This document shows, one piece after another, positions 8,570 through 17,400 of a stretch of 25,535 bases of DNA (within the stretch, counting starts at the first letter, position 1; every line of letters begins with the position of its first letter). Under the pieces are notes generated by a model. The model saw nothing but the letters and a program-made list of their open reading frames with translations. It was not told the origin of the DNA and did not search any database. The DNA comes from Gnetum montanum. Taxonomy: Eukaryota; Streptophyta; Gnetopsida; Gnetales; Gnetaceae. The position numbers were made by a program, and so were the translations under genes. Where the stretch lies: positions 100,280 to 125,814 of the forward strand of contig MNCI01018982.1 in NCBI GenBank assembly GCA_015680685.1, in the 5' to 3' direction.

Positions 8570-10934
8570 TATATGTTTCCACACATTGTTTGAATAACTT
8601 GGCATTCTCATTTGCAAGCCACCAGGTGTCCTTTGGTTTAGTGGCTATTTTGTTCGCTATGGGATGGTGCAAGAATTGAGTGAATACTTTGAACCTTTAT
8701 CCCACAATTTCACCCTTTATTATTACTAGTAATGCATGAAGTGTTCTATCTCTCCTCAATGATAGGTTTACCTTTTATGCTTTGTATTGGGGTGGTGATA
8801 ATTGTTGGCTCTTGCATAGGATTGGAAGACATTGTTTCAACAAGAAAGGTTGTTGCACAAGATTGGCCTTATATTGGTTTTGACGAGCTAGTAGATCTAT
8901 GCATCTTATTTGCATGAGTGGGAATTGTCCTAAAGAATGGATGTTTCCTAGATTTCTACAAATATCTACTAACATGTTCATTTCTATGTATGTTTTTGTT
9001 GAGGTTGTAGTGTCAAACCATCCTATGTTGTTTGCAATGACATATGGTGGAGGGAAGTATGAGAACATTGAGGATATTATAGAGGGTGAGAGGTGTGAGG
9101 TGGTGCAGCCATAGAAGATGTTATGTGTTGATGATATTTGGGAGAGTGGTCGTAGTGATTTGACGTAGAGGAAGTAGAACCAGTTGGGGAAATAGGTTGC
9201 TGAACATAATATTTGTACAAGTTCTATTAGTAGTAAGGGTAGTGTTGGTTTGATGATGACCTCCCCCACAATAGTGGGTTTTGCCACTACTATCGATGAT
9301 AGTTTTGAGGCTAATAAGACATCCCACTAGGATAGTATGGTTGGTTGTAGGACTATCTATAATTACCTTGTGAGTAAGGTAATTTCTTAGGCATTTTCTT
9401 TTGTATGAACTTGGGATTCAAAGCAAAAGCCAAATACTCATGTAGATGTAACATGACTGGGCATTAGCCCTTTGGATGATCATATAGGCAAATGTCATAT
9501 TCATCATCCCCTTTTGTGGTTGAGTCTATAGTCTCTTCTTCTATAGGTATTTTTCCTTTTTGCTGATAAGTGTTCCTAGTTGTTTCTTGGTTCTTTTTCT
9601 TCTTTTTGTTTTGATTACTTAATTCTTTTTGTGTTATCTTATCCTTTATAAGTTTTATGTAAGTTGTAAGTTTGTCATTCATCAACTCGCACATCTTATC
9701 TAGACTTTTTTATTGGCAAGGTTTGTTGTGAAATCACCTCATCGATAATTGCCTCTTTTTCCTCATCATAGATATGGATCCTTTTCTTTTGAAGAGTTGA
9801 ATCCTAGTTATATTCCTAAACATTCTCTTGTTTACATAGCTCTCCTTCTTCTTTTTCCACCTACTCAATTATCCTTTGAATTTGATGGGCATTTAGTTTG
9901 GATAATCAACCCTGGGCATAAAACCCAAGGGTCATCCTTATTTGATTACAAAGCCCTTCTATAATATGGAAAAATTACTCTCTTTGAGAGAAATCATGAC
10001 CTGGACATCTATGTAGTAGCGAATATTATCTATCCAAGGCCACATCCAAGGGTTTATGATTTTCTTGCTTCCACCCTTGGATTTGTTTTCTTAGGTTGGA
10101 TGCTCTTACATAGATTCGATACTTTTCATTGAAGAGTTCTAGCATTGTGGACCACTGATGGATTGAATTTGGTTCCAATGATCTATACTAACTTTCAGCT
10201 ACATCTACTAGTATTCTAGGAAAGAGCTTAAGCTTTTTCCACTTGCGTTCAATGTTTTGCAAGGTGCAAGCATCATGAAAGGCTTGTAAATGATTTTTTG
10301 GATTAGAATTGTAGCCTCTACTAAATTTAGGAACGTTGTCCATATCAAGCCATCTGATGCAATTGTTCCTTTAATGCCTTTGGGGTATTTGAATTGCCTT
10401 CCAAATCTATGTTAGATCCCTAGTAGCCAACATCTGTATTAGACACATCATTGTGATAATCTATATTTCTATTAGTCTGATTATGATGATCTTGTCTATG
10501 CTCATTTTGATTTATTTGATTTTTCCCTTGTGTTTGATTTCTATCTTTACCTTGACCCCATAGTGGAGCTCTATCTCTATACCTATGTTCATCTTTGTCA
10601 AAACTAGACATTGAGGAGGAAGAGGAAGATGATGAACTAAGAGAATTGTCATGGCTTCTATATCTCCCTCCATGGTCCCTTGATCTATCTTTTCTAGGTT
10701 TAGAGAAGATCCTAGTCCCTAAGGCCCTTCTTGTTCTAGGACTTTCTCTATCTCCTCTAAGATTTTCTACACCAATTGACCATAGTCCTTGCATATATAG
10801 TAAGGGTGGAAATGAGCATATGAAACCCCTACTTGGGGTTGTTCACTCCAATTTTCTTTAGTATAGAGCCTATTGTTTCTCTAATGATTGTTTTCATCAT
10901 ACAATGTGTTATTGGTCCTATGTGAAGGAGACAT
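8570..10934 (-). pseudogene. gag of element C, broken
   Basis: The gag starts at ATG 10934 (MSPSHRTNNTLYDEN) and aligns throughout with the gag of element B. Landmarks are an Arg/Asp/His-rich segment with nine serines in a row and RDRAPLWGQGKDRNQTQGK (10420-10794), the gag domain with stops (about 10380-9700), the degraded zinc knuckle (about 9465-9490) and a Pro/Tyr-rich tail (about 9330-8775). The first knuckle cysteine has become tyrosine (YDICLYDHPKG) and a stop falls before the final cysteine, so RNA binding would be lost. C keeps WKQE near 10065, where A and B share a stop. As in B, no protease lies between the tail and the conserved segment after it. Confidence 0.8.
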
Positions 10935-11060
10935 GTTTTAATAAATAATGTGTGTGACTTAAAATACTAATATTTCTAAAAAGATAAATTGTTAATACCA
11001 TTACAATAATTGTTTAGTGATTTCACTATTATCCTAGATAGCGCACATATCTAACTAAAG

Positions 11061-11078
11061 CCCTCGACAATAGTGCCA
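11061..11078 (-). promoter_or_regulatory. Primer-binding site, tRNA-Asp type (element C)
   Basis: On the minus strand TGGCACTATTGTCGAGGG starts one base after the LTR end CATCA. It matches 12 of 18 bases of the tRNA-Asp complement TGGCGCCGTTGCCGGGGA. Five of the six differences are C-to-T or G-to-A. Confidence 0.7.
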
Positions 11079-11079
11079 A

Positions 11080-11895
11080 TGATGATCAGGGAGTAGTCCC
11101 TACACCCAACCATACAAATCACTAGCATTCATCATGAGATCTAGTCAAATTCCATAGACTTTAGCTCTCTAAGTACACTAAGTCTAGGTAGTGAATCTAA
11201 TGAACATGATCGTTGTCTTCTCAGTCTCACTTGTGAGGTGCAAAGGTATGGTTAAGTGTAACTAAGGTATATGATTTTCATCATTTTATATTTATATTTA
11301 AATCACCTAAGTGCTAGAAATAAAGTAATTAAATTTTTAATTAATATAATAACTAACTAATATCTTAAATAGTTCTAACATAAGCATCTATTCCCATTTA
11401 CCGTACACATCTTGAATTATGTTGCAATGTTACTGGGTTGCCAAGTGTTAAGCACTATTGGGATTACTAAACATCAACATATGCTCGAAATGGTTGTACT
11501 TGTGTGTATTAATTAATCAATAATTAATTAATTATTCAAATGCATTAAGGTAAATTGCTAAAATAAAAAATCCATTAAGTAAACATTAAACTAATGGCAA
11601 GTGCTGCAAGGTTTATGAAGAAATCTCATCTTTATTATTGTTCACACAAAGGTGCTCACGTACATCATGCTAGAATAAAGATTTGTACACTTATCACTCC
11701 TATTGTGGGTACCTAGAAAATATTCTAACTTTTAAACAAACAAAATGCAAGAGCTTCACTAGGATACTAAACAATGGATGCCATAAATACAGGTGGTGAG
11801 AGTGTATTTATGGGCAAGACAAGACACTGCATTGATAGGGTCATGTCAATGCATCAAACCACATGTTAACACACCTAGAGGAAGATGCTTCATTA
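11080..11895 (-). repeat. 5' LTR of element C (816 bp)
   Basis: On the minus strand it runs from TAATGAAGC (decayed TGATGAAG) at 11895 to TGATCATCA at 11080. A decayed TATA box (TATTTATGG on the plus strand) is near 11805-11813. It is the undeleted reference for the two shortened LTR copies at 6584-7963. Confidence 0.8.
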
Positions 11896-12536
11896 GATAG
11901 CCATTGCATAAATTCTAAGGTGATTTGGAAAACTCTAAGGCTATAAGAAGACTTCATATTCTTGGATATTATGCAAGTGTTTTTCTTGAACTATCTCTAT
12001 TAAGTAATCAATGTATATTGTCTTATGTACTTTATTTGTAAAATCATTTAGATTATTGATTGTGAATTGTGCCTTAAAGTACAAGGATCTATAAGTGAGT
12101 TACATTCTTTTCTTGTGGTTTTTTCTCTCTTATTTCCCTGCTGGGGTTGATGTGTTTATTGTAAGAAGGCATTATTATTAAGCTTGTTGGGATCTTGCAA
12201 GATTGAGTGGTTGTGCAACATCACAACACTCCGAAGTGGAACTTAATTTTTAAAGGTTGTGGAATCCTTTAAACCTCTTTTTAAGCTTGTTGGAACCCTA
12301 TGGTGTTAAGTGGTTTCATAGCAACAAAACACTTTGGAGTGTAGGTTATAGCTTGTATAGGGTGTGGTGCCCTTCAAATTAAATTTCAGAGCAACAAAGT
12401 TTGGAGCTGTGCAAGTGATATACCCTTCAACTGTGAAGTACCCAAGTTAGGGAACCATGTTAAATTTTGGTTGTGGGTTTTGTAGTTGCTTATTTTTTAT
12501 TTGGGAAAATTATTCACCTCCCTTCCAAGTTCTACA
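11896..12536 (+). repeat. Copia 3' LTR, right part
   Basis: It continues the LTR split by element C, starting with the second GATAG (11896-11900). A TATA-like GCTATAAGAAG is at 11939-11949. R/U5 contains an imperfect repeat of about 102 bp, each starting AAGCTTGTTGG (12179 and 12282), with a weaker third unit. It ends TTCACCTCCCTTCCAAGTTCTACA-like sequence, with the final CA at 12536. The flank ATCCT (12537-12541) should be one copy of the Copia target duplication. Confidence 0.7.
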
Positions 12537-12943
12537 ATCCTCAGGAATTACCAAGTGTTATGCTACAAAGTGAACCAAGAAATAATGCTACTGGGATTAC
12601 TAAGTGAATACATGTTTACACTCAAAACGAGTCATGGTCATTTCATCGATTGATTAATGTGCATGAAAATGTAAATGTTAACTAAGCACATAGAAAATAA
12701 ATTGCATTAAAAGTAAATCTATTCTAAGTCAAAGTGCTGCAATGAATAAGAATCAATCTCAATCTTATTGTTGTTCATGAAATGTGTCCAGGTACAATGC
12801 CACTCAAATAAGACATATTACAACTAACTAAAATCCACACTTTGGGTCACTCATTGACTATTCTCTAGGATTACAAAATAAAACTGTAAGAGTCTAGCTA
12901 CATTATTGACCAAATGATGTCAAATACATAATGGGTGCTCACA

Positions 12944-12952
12944 TATTTATAG
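12944..12952 (-). promoter_or_regulatory. TATA box of the element D LTR
   Basis: The plus strand reads TATTTATAG, which is CTATAAATA on the minus strand, downstream of the U3 repeat array. Confidence 0.6.
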
Positions 12953-13025
12953 GTAAATATAGGCATTTCATCGATAGGGATACGTTAGTGCATGACGGGG
13001 ATGCATAGATGAGGATGCATCAGCT

Positions 13026-13127
13026 CATCTAAGATGTGTTGTCAATTAACGCATCAATGCATCTAAGATGTATTGTCGATTAATGCATCAATGCATCAAA
13101 GATGTGTTGTCAATTAATGCATCAATG
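13026..13127 (-). repeat. Three tandem 34-bp repeats in the U3 of LTR D
   Basis: Units are 13026-13059, 13060-13093 and 13094-13127, each 34 bp and differing by a few transitions. Each unit holds CATCTAAGATG and GCATCAATGCATC palindromes. Further GATGCATC words flank the array on both sides (about 13000-13170). Confidence 0.92.
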
Positions 13128-13227
13128 TGTCCTTATTGACATATATGCATCAATGCAAGGATGCATCGATGAGGCTTCCTCTATGGGGATGTGTTGATGA
13201 AGTTGCCCAACATATTAGGTCTCATCA

Positions 13228-13988
13228 ATTAGCATTAGTAACCCGGGTACAAATAAGACAAACAAAATAATCATAAAATTCTAGTTTATAGACATAAGAA
13301 ATCGTTAACTTCAATTCAACCTTGTCATAACGTTTAGCAGAATCTATGTTCATAAAAGCAATATCATGGTTAGTATCAAAAGCCTAGTTCATTTCCTTGC
13401 AAGTTGAAATAACATTATGTAAGATATTTCTACCTTTAGCAAAACCTGTTTGCTTAAGTTTGATGATAACTTCTATAATCTTTTGAATTTGGCAAGTTAT
13501 GCATTTAGCCAAAATTTTATAGGCATTGTTAAGAAGAGTAATAAGTCTCTCATTACCAATGTGTTAAAGATCTTCATTCTTAGGAAGAAGATGAATGGCA
13601 CTATTATTAATATTTTTACCAAGAGAAACTTTTTAATGGCTTCATGGAAAATATAAAAGAGATTATCTTCAATAATGTCTTAATGCTTCTTAAAAAATTC
13701 TATTGCAAAACCATCAAATCCTAAAGCTTTACTATATACTAAACTAAAAGTTTTTTCTTTGATTTCTTATATTGTAATTTATGCTTCAAGAATACTTTAA
13801 TACACTTCTATTATAAGATGAGAAATATGCATATTAGAGGCCTTAAAGGTTTCGTTGGTAAAATCTTTAGAAAAAATGATTAGCTAAAAAATTATTAATA
13901 GTCTTAGGGCCTATAATGATTAGTTAAAAAATCTAGTTTAGGTGCTTGACCCTTTTCTATAAGAAATTTTAAAAATTCCTTACAAGAT
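13228..13988 (-). pseudogene. L1-type LINE reverse transcriptase, N-terminal part, broken
   Basis: The minus strand encodes the first blocks of a non-LTR reverse transcriptase. KALGFDGFAIEFF (13689-13728) corresponds to the KAPGPDGF block. HIGNERLITLLNNAYKILAK (about 13500-13560) matches the RPITLLN..YKILAK block, followed by QTGFAKGRNI, and HDIAFMNIDSAKRYDKVE (about 13316-13370) carries the first catalytic aspartate. Stops and small frameshifts interrupt it. The YADD block and the 3' end are absent because LTR D is inserted at 13227. Element B (13989-20379) separates this part from the endonuclease. Such enzymes copy the LINE RNA at a nicked chromosomal target. Confidence 0.85.
13984..13988. 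repeat. Target site duplication of element B, left copy
   Basis: AAGAT before the 5' LTR corresponds to AAGGT at 20380-20384 after the 3' LTR, with one mismatch. Confidence 0.65.
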
Positions 13989-14838
13989 TGATGAGTCATG
14001 ATTTGCCTAGCTTCGATATCAGATACTCAATATTAAGCCCCTAGATGCGTTATCGGATATTCGATATGAGGGGGTATGGGCCAACCTATAAATATAGCAC
14101 TTGGGCTCATGATTTGGACAATAGTTTTACATTAGTTTTTTATAGTTTTGTCAATAGAGTAGCTAAGCTGTTATAATTTTATTCTATAATCTTACAGAAC
14201 AATCAATGAGTGCCCACAGAGTGGATCTAACTTAGTTGTATGGAGTCTTATTCAAGTGCCAATGTACCTGGACATCTTCCATGAATGAAAATAAGATCAA
14301 GATTAATTCTTATTCATTGTAGCACTTTGACTTAGATTAGATTTACTTTCCATGCAATTTACTTTTCATGTACTTATTTAATATTTACATTTTAATGTAT
14401 GTTAATTAATTAAGCACATAAGTACGATCACTTCGAGCATGCGCATGACTCTTGGTAATCTAAGCAATGCTTAACATTTGGTAACCCAGCAGCGTTATAT
14501 GTGTTCATGATGTGAACGAGAAGTGGGATCAGATACTTATGTTAGGGTAGTTGATTATTAATTAGCAATTAGATTAGTTGAATTAATTATAAATGGAGTT
14601 TCAACCAATTGTTAATTGTAGAAAAATAAAATATAAAATAATAAAAATCATATGCCTCACTCTAGACTAAATCATATGTAATAAAGCTACCACTAGTCCA
14701 AGTGTTAAGAAAACGAACTGTGATCAAGGCATAGTGGTCTAGATGCCGCAACTAGTCCAATCCATTAAATTTGATTGGATTGTTCATGAACGCTTGTGAT
14801 TCGTATGGTTGGGCGTAGAGGTACCTCATCACTCATCA
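13989..14838 (+). repeat. 5' LTR of element B (850 bp)
   Basis: It starts TGATGAGTCATG and ends CACTCATCA or equivalent. U3 has GATATC-like palindromes (about 14015-14077), and a TATA box CTATAAATA is at 14086-14094. It matches the 3' LTR along its whole length. Compared with the 3' LTR, its U3 lacks about 30 bp containing ATATCTGATATCAGAGCC-like sequence. Confidence 0.9.
14086..14094 (+). promoter_or_regulatory. TATA box of the element B 5' LTR
   Basis: CTATAAATA in CCAACCTATAAATATAGC is conserved in the 3' LTR at 19626-19634. Confidence 0.7.
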
Positions 14839-14839
14839 T

Positions 14840-14857
14840 TAGCACCATTGCCAAGAA
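14840..14857 (+). promoter_or_regulatory. Primer-binding site, tRNA-Asp type (element B)
   Basis: TAGCACCATTGCCAAGAA begins one base after the LTR end. It matches 12 of 18 bases of TGGCGCCGTTGCCGGGGA, the complement of the plant tRNA-Asp 3' end. All six differences are G-to-A, the pattern expected from decay of methylated cytosine on the other strand. Confidence 0.75.
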
Positions 14858-14970
14858 TGGTGCTAGTTATCTAGATTAGTTATATTATACACAACCGTTG
14901 TAAAGGTATTAATGATCTATCTCTTAGAAAACATTAATATTTTAAATCATATACATTATTAGACAAAACC

Positions 14971-17400
14971 ATGTCTACTTCACATGGGATCAATAATGCA
15001 CTGTATGATGAGAACACCCGTAAGAAAAATGATAGGATATATACAAAGGAAAATTGGAGCCAACAACCTCAAACAAGGGTTTCCTATGCTCATTTAGATC
15101 CTTACTACATTCAACTAGTGCAGAAAATCATAGAGGAGATGGAGTAAGTCCAAGGTTAAGGAGGGCCTCAAGGCCTAGGACCTCCTCTAAACTTATAGAC
15201 AAGATAAATCAAGGGACCATGGGGAGAACTATAGAAGCCATGGCAATTCTCCCAGTTCCTCATCTTCCTCTTCCTCGTCAATGTCTAATTCTGACAAAGA
15301 TGAACATAGGTACAGAGATAGAGCTCCACTATAGGATCAAGATAAAGATAGAAATCAGACCCAAGGTAAAAATCAAAGATATCACAATGAACATAGACAA
15401 GATCTTCATAATCAAATGAATAGAAATAGAAACTTTCATCAAAACAATTTTGATGATGATGAACCATTGTTGGCCACTAAGAGCCTAATGCAGATCATAG
15501 AGGTAGTTAAGATACCTCACAGGCATCACAAGGATAATTTTTTACCCAAGATTAATATAAACAATATTCCTAAATTTGTGGGAGGCTACAACTTAGATCC
15601 ACAACATCATATACAAGCCTTCCATGATGCCTGTGCCTCGTACAATATTGAAAATGGATGGCAAAAGCTTAAGCTCTTTCCTAGGACATTAATTGATAAA
15701 GATGAAGTGTGGTATCAATTGTTCAAACCAAATTCAATTCAATAGTGGTCCACAATGTTGGAACTTTTCAATGAAAAATACCAAACCTATGCGAGGGTGT
15801 CCAACTTGAGGAGACAAATCTAAGAGTGGAAGTAAGAAAATCATGAACCCTTGGATGTGGCCTTAGATAAATACTATTCGCTACTACATAGATGTCCTTG
15901 CCATGATTTCTTTGAGGAAAGGCAACTTTTCCACATCATTGATGGACATCATAATAAAACAAGGGAGATCCTTAGGATGTATGCTCTAGGTCAATTATAT
16001 GAGCTATGAACCCATCAAATCTTAGAGTTGATCAAGCATGTGGCAAAAGAAGAAGGAGAGCTATGCAAATGGGAGAATGTTGAGGAAAACAATTGGGACC
16101 CAACTCTTCAAAAGAAAAGGGTCCATATCTATGATGAGGAAAAGGAGGTAGCTCTCGATGAGATGATTTTACAACAAACCTTACTAATACAAAATTCTCT
16201 TGTTGAGCTTGAAGAAAAGTTGGATTAGATGTCAAAATTGATAAGTGAGAAAGTTAAAAATTATGTAGAAGCCATAAAGAAGAGAGTGACACAAAGAAAA
16301 TCAAGTGATCACAACAAAAGGAGGAAAAATAATCAAGACACAGCCTAGAACACTTATCAACAAATAGGAAACATGGTTGAAGAAAGCGAGGCTATAGACT
16401 CAACCACAAGCGAAGATAATGGATGTGACATTTGCATATATGACCATCTAAAGGGCCATTGCCCGATCTTGTTGCATCTACATAAGAGCTGGGTAGGGGC
16501 ATTAAATCTGAAGTTTGTATAGAAGTACATGCCCAAGACATTTCCTCTTCCGCACAGTAATTTTAGATAACCCCCAAACCAACCATACTATCCTAGGGGG
16601 ACTTATTACCAGCCTCAACATTGGCATCAACCACAATGGCAACAACCATAGTTGTGGGGGAGGCCACCACCAAACTAGCCCTATCCTTCCTACCAACTAA
16701 ACCCACATGGATATTATGTTCAACACCCTATTTCACCAACTAGTTTTACTTCCTCTACTTCAAATCACTACTACCACTCTCCCAAATATCATTATCTTGC
16801 AACATCTTATAAAAGATCACCACCTCAGACCTTTTACCCTACATCATATCCTCAATATTTTCATATTCACCTTCACTATATGTCACCTCCAACAACATAG
16901 GAATGTTCAGCATCACAACATCTACAAGAGAATGCCACTTGTGCTACGAACATACACGCAAATGATAATGATAGTAGATCTCAATCGCAATGTTGGAAGC
17001 ATCCCTTCTGGAGGAAAGGCTGTAAGTTGAGGAAAAACACTCATGGACCTACTACATCACTTAAACCAACACATGGCCAATTTGATGCAACAACCTTCCT
17101 CACAAAAATGATGTCTCCTAATTATATGCAAAAGCCAACAACCATCGCCACTCCAACATAAGACATAAATAATAAACCTATCATTGTGGAGAGATAGAAG
17201 AATCCATGCATCACCAATAATGATAAAGGATGCAGTTGTGGGCTAGAAGTTCAAAATATTAACACAACCCCTATACCGACCCACAACAAAGTTCAGGAGT
17301 AAGTGTGTGAGCAAAAGCCAGTCTACGCAGTAGCCACTAAGCTAGAAGTCACCTAGTGGCTTGAAAATGAGAATATAAAATTGTTTCAAAATGCATGGAA
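14971..17400 (+). pseudogene. gag of element B, broken
   Basis: It starts at ATG 14971 (MSTSHGINNALYDENTRKK) and is open to a stop near 15145. After a frameshift before about 15195 one frame continues to about 17230 with many stops. It shows a polyserine and Arg/His/Asp-rich segment (15195-15420), the gag domain NINNIPKFVGGYNLDPQHH with AFHDAC and WQKLKLFPRTLI (15416-15745), LLHRCPCHDF, HVAKEEGELCK (from 16028), the knuckle CDICIYDHLKGHC (16424-16462) and a Pro/Tyr/His-rich tail. A stop at 15833-15835 (WK-stop-E) is shared with element A. The protease seen in A is missing: the tail passes directly into NPCITNND, which in A lies after the protease. Confidence 0.85.

Larger units (their letters stand above)
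6584..11895 (-). mobile_element. Element C: Athila-like gag-only element with an inverted extra LTR
   Basis: This 5312-bp insertion lies in the Copia LTR and is flanked by GATAG on both sides. Read on the minus strand it has a 5' LTR (11895 to 11080), a tRNA-Asp PBS, a broken gag, a short noncoding 3' region, a PPT and a 3' LTR (from 7963). The 3' LTR is not finished normally: it runs into a second LTR copy in the opposite orientation (6584-7300). Both outer ends are therefore U3 ends, TGATGAA at left and the reverse complement of TAATGAAGC at right. No protease, reverse transcriptase or integrase is visible. A later rearrangement is the alternative, but it would not explain the outer duplication. 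Confidence 0.75.
12537..13227 (-). repeat. LTR of element D, truncated by the Copia insertion
   Basis: On the minus strand it starts TGATGAGACC at 13227, has a TATA box at 12944-12952, and then closely follows the LTR of element B, for example GTCTTATTTGAGTGGCA and AAGATTGAGATTGATTC. It stops at 12537, about 300 bp short of a full LTR, where the Copia LTR begins. No PPT precedes its start and LINE sequence abuts it, so it is a 5' LTR or a solo LTR. Confidence 0.75.

Noticed and set aside
8775-9287. 170-residue minus-strand frame considered as a separate gene
   Set aside because: It aligns with the Pro/Tyr-rich gag tail and following segment of element B, so it is part of the C gag relic.
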